Shown: positions 22,557 through 35,698, counted from the first letter of the stretch. The stretch is 64,000 nucleotides of DNA from Lethocerus indicus (GCA_019843655.1 JACDQD010000011.1:7048604-7112603); one strand, 5' to 3'. Notes: generated by a model not told the origin, from the sequence alone. Made by a program: numbers and translations.

Positions 22557-22962
22557 GTACAGGGTGACCTGCGGTCATCACAACTCAAATATCTTCCAAT
22601 GTCCGTTTTATCGTAATTTATGTCAAAAAAATATAAATATTTTTCAGAGAGTATATATACATGTATAGGTGAATACGTTATTAGGAATCGATTCGCAGTT
22701 TCATCAGGGTTTATGGAGATTTCTAAACCATTCAATTGGGCCGATATGAACACACGAGATGAGCACATAATTTTCGATTCGGTACGATGACCAGCTGGAA
22801 CGGACAGGTCGGAAATTCGAACTGCGAATTATTTCGAACGTTCGGCCGAATTATTTCCTCGAAGGGCCCACCGACTGCACTGGGCTTCGTGACCGGCGGT
22901 GCGGCGGCAATTAACCCAGAAATACAGTCGAGTCGCATTTACCGGCGAGTTATGACGGCGAC

Positions 22963-23024
22963 GAGAGGGTGGGAGGGAGGGAGAGCGAGAGGGAGGGAGG
23001 GAGGCAGGCAGAGAGCGAAAGGAG
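22963..23024. repeat. Purine-rich low-complexity tract
   Basis: A run of GAGAGGG, GGGAGGGA and GGCAGGCAGAGAG words gives about 60 bases of nearly pure purine on the plus strand. It passes through an open frame (22787-23131), where it encodes only Arg/Gly/Glu low-complexity sequence. Confidence 0.8.
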
Positions 23025-24955
23025 TAAATAAAGCGGTAACTAGCGTCGAAAACTCAGTCCGGCATAAATTAGCGCAGAGTTTACGCCCGAGACGACTCTA
23101 CACTCCAACCGACATACATAATAATGCCTAGACAATCCTGCCAATTAGAACGGTTTAGCCGGCTGCCAAGTGTTAAAAAGGGCACTAATTAATTGATCAA
23201 TCACAATTTTAATAACGGAACGCCATTTATACATGTTGGTGGATCTTACAAATTGACTGAACTTTAAAAAAAAATGTTACGATCCAATCTTTAGAGCGAA
23301 GTATGTAAGGAACTGCCATCCTGTTTACTAATTTTCATCCAAATGCCTAAATACTAAAATTCGATTCATATATATGCACTATTAATTATGTACGAAATAA
23401 ATGAAATCTTGTATTTTCATGTTTGCTCCCACCACCAGCGATTTATTCAACCGTCCTACAGTTTAGTTTCATTACTTTTTTACAATTGATATTTCTGTAA
23501 GCATTCTTCTTATTTCTTCCCATATTTGTATTTTAAGGGGTACAATATAAGGCCGAGTTGTATTCTCTCGGTAGAATCAGAAAATCTAGTCGGAATAGAG
23601 TAAAGAATAGGAAATATCCCTATCAATTCAAAGACCTCATATTCTAATTTGCAATGCTACGAAAAACCTCACAAAGAAGTATTACACTTTACCGGAACTG
23701 GGAAAATTAAAAAAAAACAGGTATGAAGAAAATAAAGGGTTGACAAGATGAAAAATTGCCTGCAAAATTTTCCGGACGAAAAGGGAAGAGGAGGGGCTAA
23801 TCACTTAAGGAAGCCAATTAATAATCTGGCCTAAAATAGGAGGCCGGGCATCTATTTGTTATACCGGGGCGCCCACCACCACCACTGCCGCCCTAATAAC
23901 GGCGATAGTCCAGAGCGACACCCCTCCAGTAATAGGGGGCGATGCCTCCTAATCTGTTTAGAAATTAATGCCCCGAGGCGGCGGCGCCGGGCCTTTATAA
24001 GGCCCTCATAAGTAAATCAGTTCCCGGGACCCCCCCAGCTCTGCCCAACACATTTATAAATCCTTCAGATAGACTCCAGCGCGGTGTTCGCAATTCAAAT
24101 GTCTGCAGCGAGTAACAGGATTTGATTAGTAACTTTAGTATCAATATACTCCACAAATATCCCAATCAACTGGCTCTATTTTACTTGGTATTTATTTAAT
24201 GAATTTGACTCTTCAGTACGAATAGCACCCAACGGATAAAATGCGATTTAGAGTAATACATCATGGTGACATGAGGAGGAAACAAAGTTCGTAAGAGCAA
24301 GAAGGAGAATGTAAATCGGACAAGTATTTTATAAAATTGAAATTTGCAATTGGTTAATGTTGCGAAGTTCACGAGATTATCAACGCTGGACAATGATCCG
24401 ATTGTAAGATTTTTCTACGATCGTATACATAGCTATTTGACCATGAGGGGTTCTCAAATTTGTAACACATTAAAACATAAATTAAGCGAGTATTAACCGA
24501 GTATAGCTTTACCTACTGGCCGACATTTTAAAAATCAGCGCGTACGATTTTTCCCTTCGGTTAGGCGAAAAAGTGGAAAGCGTCGGTCATTTAATTTCCA
24601 TCGGCGCTATTTGTTCACCAAACTCAGGGGTCTCCGGCCGAAACCGATGCCTCGCGGACCCGTCCCACGTCAGTAACAATAACTCTTGTTTAAACCCAAC
24701 AGTAAGAACTGAGACCGGAGCGTCGGGGGTCGGGTGAAACTAATATCGGGCATCTCTCAAAGTTTTGGGCCCGTGGCCAATATCCGAGAGCGGGGACGTT
24801 ATATACCTTCATATCGAGGGGGTGGCGCGCTTACCATACTAAATGGAGAAGAAGTTCGCGCTCTTCTTTGGTCCGTTTCCAACCCTTATCTCTAAACCCC
24901 CACGAACCGAACCGAACCGATGCCGGCGGTGGTTTTTTATTCACACTCAAATTAG
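23025..24955. other. Unassigned stretch with a GC-rich island
   Basis: AT-rich to 23740. 23860-24050 is a GC-rich island with a CCACCACCACCACTGCCGCC run, GGCGGCGGCGCC and CTTTATAAGGCCCTCATAA. AATTAATAAT-type words lie at its left edge. 24540-24830 is again CpG-rich. A (GAACC)3 repeat lies at 24904-24920. No gene was recognised. Confidence 0.45.
24904..24920. repeat. Short tandem repeat (GAACC)3
   Basis: GAACCGAACCGAACCGA is three and a half copies of a 5-base unit. Confidence 0.8.
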
Positions 24956-25015
24956 CCTCCGCCACCCGGGACATATTTCATGATTCGAACCCACGATACC
25001 TATTTGCCAGTTTTG
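24955..25015 (-). repeat. Possible SINE or tRNA-like fragment (weak)
   Basis: On the minus strand, GGTATCGTGGGTTCGAATCA contains a good polymerase III B box (GGTTCGAATC). It is followed by ATGAAATATGTCCCGGGTGG, loosely like the CTCTTATGCCACGG that follows the B box in the SINE at 15.5 kb. No A box and no folded tRNA could be traced. It is a decayed SINE head at best and may be coincidence. Confidence 0.25.
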
Positions 25016-28000
25016 GAATCAACGATCAATATTCAACGGTAGTTCCTGTTCAAAACGACCTTACAAGTACATAATTACGCATAAGTACACAAGTACTTAT
25101 TACTCTCAGAGGCGATGAAACCATATCAAGAGATGAAAAAAAATTCTTGTAACCTGAACCGAATTTCACAACAGAAATAATTGCGTTGGCTTTATTTGAA
25201 CAATATTGCAATTAAACGTACATGCTGTCAACAGATTCACTGACGCTATAATAATAATTCCAGCAGGAAAATTAACACAAATTAATCGTATGTTATTTCT
25301 CTGACAGCAAATTTAGTTGGTAGCAAATTTCATTCGCCGTAATAATAACAGTTAACGATTTGCCACCGAGCTTCCCCGCAATTATGGTTACTGAGCACTA
25401 ACAATGAATCACTACGTATAATATGTTCACGATATTATTAACTACAGCGGAAATCCGAAATAGGTCTAAAATCAAATCGAATATCCAATTTTGTATTGCT
25501 ACGCTGCAATATTTCCAGACCACCACCATAAACAAAATCACGCATCTGTTCCATGCAACGTTTAATCACATGGTGTTTTAACAATTATAAATAAAGATAA
25601 ATATTGCTGTTCTGACCTTGCTTTAGATGCAAAATTAAAAAAAATACGCGGTCATGCTCGATATTCTCGGCTTAATACGAGATCCAAATTCTGCAACTTA
25701 CCTGTAACAAACAAACAATATGGTGTCAATTCACTTAAAACAATGAACATGGGCACAATATTTAAATCTATGTTCTCAGAGCAATATTTTAATGAGAATC
25801 ATTTTTTATACAGTACTGAGAGTGTTGAAAATTATGTACGCTTTTAAGAGAGTATCGTTCCGAGACCGCCTTTTCAAGTTGCCCAACTTTAAACATGTTA
25901 TTTTCAACGAAATTATCGTCGCAAAAGCTTTGAATTTATGTAAAAGGGCCCCCGGTGAGCGATAAGGGCTCGGCCGGAGAATGGAGGAGCTGAATGTTTC
26001 GACGGGTACAAATGTACGGCACTAACTCAAGCGAATTGCCCGGAGAAGCCAGTAAAGATAATTCAACAATTTACCCACAGCCCCGGGCTCTCAATTAAAT
26101 TTTCCAATATTATTATTCGACGGCGAATAAAAGAGAGCGGGGGTGTGGAATGAATGAATTCTAAAATTTCCATTCAAAACACCCAGACGTCGGGGGATAT
26201 TAGGTCAGGGCTGAGAAGCCGTAAAAGTAAAACGAGATTTATGGGAATGCGGCATCTTAATTGTGAAAAAATGTGCCAGTTTTCTGCAGATATGTTTTAC
26301 TGTACTGTAAAATATTCTGAAATTAATAGAAATAAAGAGAATTAGAGACTTTGTTATATAAGCTGGGTAAAATCACAATTTAGCCAACTTGGGGTTAACC
26401 CACTTCTACATCTACTTTCGATAACCCATAAATCAATCAATCCCCACCTAAAAACCATAAGGAACCATAAGGTAAGTGGGAAAGTTGTTGAAGAGCGGGA
26501 ATTCAAATAATGTACGTTTCCTAAATTATACCACAAAATATGGATTATGGCGAAGTGCTTCTGTTTTCAGAATATTTTTTTAGTCACAGTTGTAACTATA
26601 AAAAACCAACTGAGCTCAAAGATATGATTATACTAAATATGAGAATAGTAAGCAGTCCCACTTATAGCACATCTACAAAGAACTCATACACATTTCAAAA
26701 TACAGAATATGGTTTCAATAGAGAATATATCCACTACTAATTATATGAAGCTTTACACCATCGGATCGTTGACAATATAAACTGATTATACGTATACATT
26801 ATCTAATTAATAATAATAAAGAATGCACGATTTGAGAAGCACAAATATATCGTCTGTCCTAAGGTACATTTCGGAGGATGTAGAGATGATAAATGACGGC
26901 AGTTCCGGGTTTATTTCTCATCAAGTTTACTGGGCTATAAAATCATGACAATCCTCGGCAAAAACCGCATTAGATACGATTCGACCTAAAAGAGTTAACA
27001 GTTTCTTTTGAAATAATGACCGTAAATAGTTTAGGCCGACCGAACCCGAATACGGCGCTGAACTTAAAACCCGTTGAACCCCCCCCCCTCCCACCATAGG
27101 ACAACTTAATAATGCCGGTCGCAAGTCCGCCGGCTAACGGTGAGGCCGGGGAGCCACGTCGCGGCCAAACTGAGTAAGGCGACGGCCCAATTAATTAAGA
27201 CCCGGGAGGGGGGAATTTCACGCGGCAACTCCCGGGGGACCGTTCCCCCTAACGTACGAGGGGGGAGAAATAGGAGGGCGGGCCGACGTACCTAAGATAC
27301 AGTTCTTAACGAGAAGAAACAGAAGGGGACCCAAAAAAAAGACAGGTATATTCGGTCAGCCGAGTGGAAATCTCGGCCGGAAAGCCGACAGACCGGTTAA
27401 CGAACCCCGGGACATTGTTAACGATAAATAAATTTCGTTCGGCCCGCAGTATTTTGTAAATATTTTCAGTAACAGTTTCACTTCCCTCGTGAAGGAATTA
27501 ATGAGGCCGTGGAAACGCCCAGCTGAAACCACGGTCGTGCCTTCAAACCCTCCGATGCGAATATTAAAAAAAAACTTTTAGTGAAATTTAAGAGATAAAT
27601 AAAATAAAAATATTCTGAAATTTACATGACTTACTTTTTTTGTTATTATATGCTTTTAGGACTTATTTTTACTATTTACAAATTTTTTAAATTAGAAATT
27701 AACATCTTTTACAATTCCTTTTTTCACAGTGTTGCTAAAATTTAATCACTTGCTAAAAAATTTACTGATAGAATCCTAATAAAAACCATTCTGGTATTAT
27801 ACTTATTTAAAGAGAAAACTTGATTGTCGCTTATACGTCGCAAATAGGTTGATATGGCCGCTGCCAGATAGCGCGGCGGTCTAACTCCTCGACTTATCCT
27901 AACCCATATCTAACGAGAGATCTGGGCTTCGAGATAGTTATAAGATTCATAAGATTTTTTGCGCATTTAATTTATTGTCTTGGAGAACAACAAAGTCGGG

Positions 28001-30020
28001 AAGTATTTCATTCGATTTCCCTATCGGGTACCGTATGTTCCCAGTTCGGTGGAAGTGTTCCGAATATAAAATCGCGCCCGAACTTATAACGACCGCTGGA
28101 GAACTCGGGAGAAGCTCCCGTCCCAATTGTTTCGGTTTGGGGACGTTCTCAAAATTTTGGAAACTCAAAAACGAGCCACTTACCGGGCCGAAAAGGGCTC
28201 GTTAGGCGGACCTACGGTAATTGGGCGGTGCTGGTGGGAGGGGATTATAGGTTCCGGACTGGATTCATTTTATACGAAAGTAAAAGTGAGCTACCATAAC
28301 ACTTTCCACAAGAGTGGTTAAGAAGAGAGGGGGGACAGACCCCCATCCTTGTTAAGTATTAAACTCCGTCTGAACCTAATTTGGGTCTAATTGGAATCCT
28401 GGAGCCGTGAAATATCAATTTTTTTAATAAAATACCAGTTCGTTTTAATTTAAGAAACCAATTTGAAAGGGTGGATTACCAATGCGAATTGAACAAATTT
28501 GGGGCCTTCTGGAGTACAGTAAATTTTATTCACGCACAAGCTAAAATAGATGCTATTTGGTTATAAAAACTATAAAGAACTTATAAAATCGGCTTAGTGG
28601 TGCATTTTGTTCAGAAAATTACTCTTCTGGATCCTATGTGGCTAAAACATTCCAGTTTTGTACGGGTTCCCCAGCTAATTCTAACAGCTCAACGTTTGTC
28701 ATTTAAGAAAAAAAGCTAATGAAATATTCCTCCGTCTAAGACAAAAGGCGTCCCTTAAGCCGTATGTATATTTCAAAAGATTTTAGTCGAAATTGGAAAA
28801 AGGAAAACTGCAGTAACGTACGCTGATATTTTATTCAGCTTATCGGTCCAGATGAAAATGCATCCGCGGCTTATGCATAATTTATACGCTTTGTCCCCCC
28901 GTCGCTTTTTCCATTTTTTTCTTAGCCTTTTCTTTGTACTCCCTTTCGAAAATAAGGTTTTTTAAACGTTTCCTGTAGACGTTTGAAGAGTTCACCTTGA
29001 CGAGTGACAAAAAAAAATCTTGTGACAATCTCGCATGAAATATGTGCGGAAACGTTTTATTTAATTTGAGTATGTATTTATTTAAATTTAGACACCTATA
29101 TTTCTGTGCTTAGTACAGTTAACCTGTCTTTTAATTCGACTGTGGTCTTACAAAGAGGCATTCAACTCGAGTAAATTTAATTTTACAAAACGTAAGGATA
29201 ACTGAAATATAGTTTTTTCGTGACGTGTGAAAATGGCCGTTGGATTGGTTTGGGTTAGGTGGACTGTTGCATAGCTGAGGGCCTGGAAAGGAGGATCGAT
29301 ATGGTCGGTGGTGCGGGGAGCTTGTTCTTTGGAGCCGGCTCTGACATTTCTGCGCCCCTTACCTATTTTGATGCCTTTTTTCTTCCATCATTTATAATAT
29401 CTAAACTCGAGACTATTATTTTTCAGTCTATTTGGTGGTATTTTACGACCATTGAGAGTAGGCGCTCTAATCCAATATGTGACCTACTAAAAAAATGTAA
29501 ATTCACACATCTAACATAAACTTTAAATTACCACTAAGCTACAACTCCAGTCGCTTCTTGGGTGATGTCTCAGTTTTGTTTAACATGTATCTATCATCAA
29601 CTGTTCATTTCATTCCATACTCCAGCTTTCCTTTAATTTAAATTTGGAAGAGTGTTGAATATTATGGTGATATTATTTTAATATCGGTTTGGGGGACCCT
29701 CAATGTTTTGAAATATCATTAAATTCCGACCCCTACGCTAAACCTATTTAGAGTTCTCGTCATTAATATTAACGGTATATAGGATGCCTATTTATTCGCA
29801 AAATTCTTCTGAAGTTGGCACTGAAGGCGAAATCGGTCTATTCAAGACTTGAATAGTCGAATATTTTCACCGCTCGTTATTATACCGAATCCAGAAAAAG
29901 TAGTCGGTTCGCGGCGGAAAAATGAGCTCCAGATAAAACCCGTCGAAGCGACACAGAATGGGATCGCCGATGTGCATGTGACTCACATGGACGGAGTAAG
30001 CTTCGGGTCACGTGAGGGAT
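25016..30020. other. Unassigned stretch, no supported gene
   Basis: Mostly AT-rich (25.1-26.9 kb and 27.5-29.2 kb). A GC-rich piece at 27060-27300 contains a C10 run (27079-27088) and several CCCGGG/GGGGAC words. Frames up to 86 codons (29259-29519, plus) and 96 codons (29849-30139, plus) show no domain. No repeat copy was recognised here. Confidence 0.5.
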
Positions 30021-30057
30021 TCCTGAACCGGGTACGTGTTTTGGACCCGATTCAGGA
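30021..30057. repeat. Near-perfect 13-bp hairpin
   Basis: TCCTGAACCGGGT (30021-30033) pairs with ACCCGATTCAGGA (30045-30057) with one mismatch around an 11-base loop. The stem is too short for a typical animal pre-miRNA, and the flanks do not extend it. Confidence 0.7.
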
Positions 30058-30290
30058 GGCCTTGGACCTCAGTCACTCGGCACGCCATTCACCCGGCCAT
30101 ACAACTGGAAATATGAAAGTTGTCGAAACGTTTCTATAAAGTGTTACTTAATCGAACGCGCTACTTACACTTGCACAGATACAGGGCACGTTCCCAGTGT
30201 TTATCTGGAAACGGGCAGAAATCATTCGACATATAATACTGATAGATTTTTTAATTATACCGTATATTCACAACAAATAACGTCAGGATG

Positions 30291-30400
30291 TATAGCGTGA
30301 GCCTTAGGCCCAGAGGTCTGTAGTTCGAATCCGCCCTTATGCCATGGACGTGAATTTGTATGTTAGAGTAGAAGTAAGGAGTGGTGATCGACGAAAACGC
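30291..30400 (+). repeat. tRNA-derived SINE, copy 2 (plus strand)
   Basis: TAGCGTGAGCC (30293-30303) is a degenerate polymerase III A box. 30 bp downstream lies GTTCGAATCC (30323-30332), a consensus B box. CCCTTATGCCATGGACGT and GAAGTAAGGAGTGGTGATCG follow, matching copy 1 at 15.5 kb apart from about 15 extra bases before the second block. The body continues at least to GACGAAAACG, but no A-rich tail was identified. Promoter boxes at tRNA spacing plus a shared non-tRNA body support a SINE rather than a tRNA gene. Confidence 0.7.
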
Positions 30401-30782
30401 TCTGGAATAGACCACTCAGGCCCTAACAACCCATACGCGCATAACGAGGCGTGGAATCACATTGGAATTTCATCACTCCGAACAATATTAACATCGAACA
30501 TAAGTTTCCATTAACGACACACTGGAACTAACAGTTAGTTCTACTGTCGGCCGGCCTTGTTTCCGTGCAAGAAATTCGAATTCGAAGATCCGCAAGCTGC
30601 CAGGGCAGACGGCCAAGCGACCCCATTTCTCAAAAGTCGAACCTCCGGACGGGAAAGGGACGAAGATTGTTCCGGGAGCCCGGGGATACCCGACAGAGTG
30701 AATAGTGAGATAGATCTCTGACTATCGGGATGAGAGAGGATGGAGAACTTTCGATTCGGTATTCGATTATTCAAGTTTCGAC
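30401..30782. other. Unassigned stretch
   Basis: It may include the far part of the SINE body. The minus strand is open at 30541-30774 (77 codons), without a motif. Confidence 0.4.
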
Positions 30783-30825
30783 TGGTGTACTAGACCGGTT
30801 TCGTGTTCAACGCCATCGTCGTAAT
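30783..30825 (-). repeat. Family A tail module, minus strand
   Basis: On the minus strand, ACGACGATGGCGTTGAACAC is followed by GAAACCGGTCTAGTACACC, matching the GATGGCGAGCAGCCGAAACCGGTCTAG core with substitutions in the middle. It is one of two minus-strand copies, so the family is not confined to one orientation. Confidence 0.5.
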
Positions 30826-31991
30826 GATTTTGCAAATTGATGGGCATCCTTTGTGCTGTTATGAATGGCGAGAACCCCAAATAGAAATACCGTAGACGCG
30901 AGGTTGAAAGTGTGATGAACATATATTTTTCGACAAAGCTGTCTCTCCCGTTGACGAACATGAACAATTATACATTTTGAAATAAAAGTGTTCATATTTA
31001 AAAATCTACCTCATCAATCCCTCGAGTGAAACACAATTCTGCCCCTTTTAGCAACGAAGAGTCTTGTTTCTGCAGTGGGCCTATGCATACTGTTTGAACG
31101 TTCAACGCCGGTGTATCTCGATCTCTCAACTTCCGCCCGAACAATTTTATCAACCGAATCTGAATTGCAGATTTCCAGACGGGTGGGGGTGGGTCTTTTA
31201 ATTTAAACAGAGCAAATGCTTCCCAACGGACTCGGTGGCCCCTTGGCTTTTCTTGAAATTCGAATAAGAACGGAATTTCGCCAGAGTGCCGTTTCCGATT
31301 TGGGACAAGGTACCCTGCCTAATTTATTCCCCCGGGGGGCGGAGGGGGTACATTTCGAAACTAATTGTTATTTAACCTGAAACAGTAGGTAAACGTTTCA
31401 AAGGGTTTTATTGGAGATCTGCGAGGGTCTGTACAGAGACTAAGCCGTGCATTTACGTAATGACGACGGTATTATGCAGATACTGGGAGATATTCCGATT
31501 TCCCCAACGCTGTTGCAAGATATCAAAAAACCATTTGCAGATACGAAAACCCGACACAATTCCGTACCTTCGGATATAATGAAGTCTCTGGGTCTTTCAT
31601 TTGGGAAAGGTAACGTCCTAAAATTATATTATAATACGTAGGAGCTTCGACACAAAACAAATAATATTTGATCAATTTCTATGCAGTTAATTCTTACTCC
31701 ACGAACAAGGCCAGCTAGTGGAAATATACTGGGAAGAGATCTCAGAACTGGGACAGGAAACCTCACAGAGGAATGCCTTTCGAGGGTACGGGGTTAAAAG
31801 GATAGGGAACACTGAAACCAGACGGAAGCGAACTTACCAGGGGACTCGGTACATCGGTCAATTATCTATCGATCAATAAAATCATAGAATCTTTAAATAA
31901 TAAAAAAACTTGCAACAGATATTCACCGCAACAACGAAGTGACACTAATATTATTTCAGATATATTACATTATACTGTTTAATCACATTGG

Positions 31992-32014
31992 ACTCCTAGA
32001 AAACGACTAGGAGT
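31992..32014. repeat. Short hairpin
   Basis: ACTCCTAG (31992-31999) and CTAGGAGT (32007-32014) form a perfect 8-bp stem. Confidence 0.6.
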
Positions 32015-32914
32015 TTGCCCCATCCTTCTGTAAAATTTTAAACCGCCACAGTCTGCTGAAAAAGTCACAGAAATATATGCGCGAAACGTCATTTGGAACG
32101 AGAGCGGTCGGGCAAACTGGGGCAGAATACTGGAGTTAATAATTTTAATAATAAAATTCTCCCCATACTTTTGTGTATAGTTCACTCCGCGTCCAATTTC
32201 ATCGGAAAATAATTCCTCTTTTTTTCTCTATCAAAGTATCCCCGTTTCAGCGTTCAAGAACTACAAGGATTAAATAAGATTATACGGGATCAAAAATATA
32301 TTCGCAGTCGAGTCGCCATTTTTAATAAAGGAAAGGCAAATGTTATTTAAAGCGCGTTTAAAGCTTCTATAATACCGGTCGGTTGTTATTCAGCACAATA
32401 TATTTTCAGAGTAAACTCACGCGAAACTACTTGTGCATGCGTAATACGGGAATTTCATATAAAATGTACGCATATAAACATTTTAACGGCTAAAAAATGG
32501 TTCAGGCGACTAAGCACTTTGTAATACCTCTCGAATATTCGATACGGAGTATATTTGGTCTAGTTGGTTACGAATTTAAAACTTTATTAGGTACTCAATA
32601 AATTACATTCGAACATTGGCTTCTGCTTATGACATTTTCAGCATATTACAATATTTGCAATGGAAAAGAGTTTTTTCCACAGTTATCCTAATAAACTATT
32701 TTCAACACGAGGGAAAAAATGGAAGCGGAAAACCGCCCAAAAAGTTGATGTTTTGGACCATATAAGGAACTCTCGGTGAAGTAGTATTAATTCAGTAATT
32801 TATCTTCAGTAGCAGCGTCCGCTGGGAAAGACCTTTTGTTTTGTACTCCGGGATCAAAAGAGCATTAGCGGCGGGACTTTCCTCCCGCAGAGAAACGGGG
32901 GAAACAGCGAGGGG

Positions 32915-32932
32915 GAGAGAGAGAGAGAGAGA
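32915..32932. repeat. (GA)9 microsatellite
   Basis: Nine GA units sit inside a longer purine-rich stretch (32885-33050). Confidence 0.9.
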
Positions 32933-35177
32933 TAAACTCCATTTAAAAAGCGAAAAAAAGAAAGAAACTGAGGAAAAGGGAAAACTACTCCTTGGGAGAA
33001 AAGTGTCCAGAAAAGCGGGAGTGGCAGAAGGAGTTGGAAAGGGGGTCCTTTAAATTAGATTTGGTGACCCCGTACGGAGTGAACGGGGGGGGGGTCCTAA
33101 TGGGACGTCCCCGAGACAAACCGGACGCCTGGAAATGAGATTTCCCGGAAAAAGAAATTTGTTAATCGGCAAGGCCGTGACGACCCCCATGGGTGGGGCT
33201 TAGAACGCTGAGACTTACGCGGTCGGCGGGGAAAATATCGATGTCTTCTGGTACGGACAGAATGTACAGATCGCATAACGGTAACAACGGCCACCTATAA
33301 TTATTATTTTTCAATAAATTCAAATAGAACATCAAGAAAACGATATAAAAATATTGGTTAGTACACGCATTCCGGCCAATTAAGTGTACCTGATTATTAA
33401 GACAGAGACACTACTCGGATTTTGTACAATATTAATGCGGTAATCGGGAAAGTTACACAATAAAAAGCCGTGGGCTTAAGCCTTCAGCCGACAGTAACGG
33501 TTCCGAATGACTAGATCGGGTCTTGAAATATTGTGAACGTTACACAGATTTTCTGAAATTGAAGTCTGTCAAAGTATTTATGTTAAGAATGGGAATGTTG
33601 GTGCGGAAGCAACCTAGTTTTAGTTTTGAGTTAAAATTTTCGAATAAAAACAACATCGCGCGCGTACCATGTTGTAACACATGTTTCAGTAATATGCTAC
33701 ACTAGAGAGTAAAAATTAATTTTATTTAATATTCCCTAATTATTTAAAGTATCATTAGATCCAGTAATGTTTCTCTTGTTACTCAATTTCAAACAATTTG
33801 AATATACAGAAAATTATATGGGTTTATTATTCGTAATAAGTAATACAATCCGGTAAAATAGTCGTGAAATGGTCGAGAATATAATTCTGGCAATATAGTT
33901 TCTGTTCTCGCTAAATTGTTTGGTTCTATGTTTGACAAGGGGCGGCGTTCAGATGGTAAATTAGTTGGGGGCGCTTGACTGTAACAGTGCGGACGGGACG
34001 CGTCATCCGCAACTGACACGCGTGCGTGCATCCCGCTGACCGATTGCTACTTAGGAAGGCGAGAGGCCGGAACATGCAGCACGTGCACCGGAATGCAAGT
34101 GGGCTCTCCAACAGATTGGCAACAAATGTCCATTTATTACTTACTGAAATTTCATCTTAGCCCGTTTATACGGCCACCCTCCGGTCTTCAGTAGTCGACC
34201 GAAGGCGTTTACGAATATGGAAGGGGCCCGTTACGCGGATAAGATGTCACTAAACTGCTCCTTCCTAAGGGGGGACAGGTCGAGCTTTAAGAATTCCCAT
34301 ACGGAGGGAGCGCCGGCACACTTAGTTCTTTTTTTCAACCAGGCGACACTTAAGGATCTCCTACTAGGAACAGTAACATTTACTTTGCCCGAATGGAAGC
34401 ACATCCTGCGTATCTAGCCAGAAAAATATTAACTGTAATTATAAAAAAAATAAACGGTAATCAAAACGCGTATATAATTAACTTAAGGCTAAATATTTAT
34501 AAGTTTCAATGATATACTCTGTTTTAATTCATTTTCGTCCGACCCCTTATACGCGGACATAAAATTAGATCTGATTAATATAATCATAGTCTATATTAGT
34601 TTTCCAATTACCCTTTTGACTGTTTATTGACTCGAGAATATAGCTACAGAGGGAACGATTAAAATTTCAATAAGGGACCAAAACTGTACGCAGCCTTCCA
34701 ATTACTTGATCTCCCGTCTCCGCTTAATTTACAGAAAGCCGTGATTCATTTTCGCCGATTTCGGGGAGAACCCTCCTGACGTTTGTTCCATTTGAATTAA
34801 TTAACTGAGAAAACGGAATTCGATTTCGAGAGAAATATTGCCTCAGCGAGGAGATTCGAATTATTTTTTAAATATAATAAAAACAGAAACAAAAACTTCA
34901 TACGGTTCATCGTAATTATATATTATTAGCATCAGCTAAGTATTTTCCTTTGTTATTGATATGACTGTTGTTGAACTTTGTTGTTGTTTGATATTATTAA
35001 AAATTATAATATTTTCAACTTTGTTTAATTAAAAGGAAATTCGATCCGCCCAATCGACGTACCCGTGCGCGCAAGAGTCTTTCAATGAAAAAAGAACTTG
35101 CACTAATTAATTTAAAAACCCATATTCGAGGAATTTTTCATCATGGTTAGCAGATATTCGGAGATACATCACTAATT

Positions 35178-35222
35178 CCGCCGATGGTGGCGAACAGCCG
35201 AAACAATTACAAACAATTACAA
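35178..35222 (+). repeat. Truncated family A tail with a tandem decamer
   Basis: CCGATGGTGGCGAACAGCCG followed by AAAC matches the GATGGCGAGCAGCCGAAAC core of family A. The match stops where CCGGTCT should follow and is replaced by two tandem copies of AAACAATTAC (35201-35220). Truncation at the middle of the core with a new tandem duplication suggests a rearranged copy. Confidence 0.45.
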
Positions 35223-35681
35223 AATCGGTATATAAAAAGCTCGTATTCCACTCGACAGTCCGGAATCTCGCAATACCGGACAGAAACAGTGGTACGTCCA
35301 CAAGGACGAATTGCAGCATTACTGGCTGATTACAAATTCCTTCCATGTGTAGGCATGTTCACGATTATGTCTGGGAACCGACAAAAATGCAAACGTTACT
35401 CCATCCCAATTTCCGGATTTTTCGGCTGATTCGGATGGGCGCGAGAAAGTGAAAACCCAGGTCGGGGAAAGCCGGGGGAAAACGGTCCGAAACACTCATT
35501 ACCATATTGGCGGAAAATCGAGACCGGGAAAAGGCCTTTTGTTTGCCTTAGTTTATCGACTTTTAGCTGGGTTTTAGCGGAGAAACGGACCGTAACGAGC
35601 TACCGCTTCCCGGCTGAGATAGGCCCATTAAAATTTAGTGCCATTGAACACGCCTACCGGGCCGAAACACTTAAAGAATGG

Positions 35682-35698
35682 CCCTATATTATATAGGG
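35682..35698. repeat. Short AT-rich palindrome
   Basis: CCCTATAT and ATATAGGG flank a single T. GGGTGTC continues downstream. TATAGGGTGTC resembles the ends of some insect repeats, but no partner end was found in the window. Confidence 0.6.

Larger units (their letters stand above)
30826..35175. other. Unassigned stretch, no supported gene
   Basis: 31992-32014 carries an 8-bp hairpin, ACTCCTAG / CTAGGAGT. 32880-33060 is purine-rich with a (GA)9 run, followed by a G10 run at 33085-33094. 34440-34720 and 34870-35040 are AT-rich. Frames of 60-80 codons are numerous but carry no recognisable domain. Confidence 0.5.

Noticed and set aside
30021..30057. Pre-miRNA
   Set aside because: The stem is only 13 bp with no extension in the flanks. 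Animal pre-miRNA stems are about twice as long.
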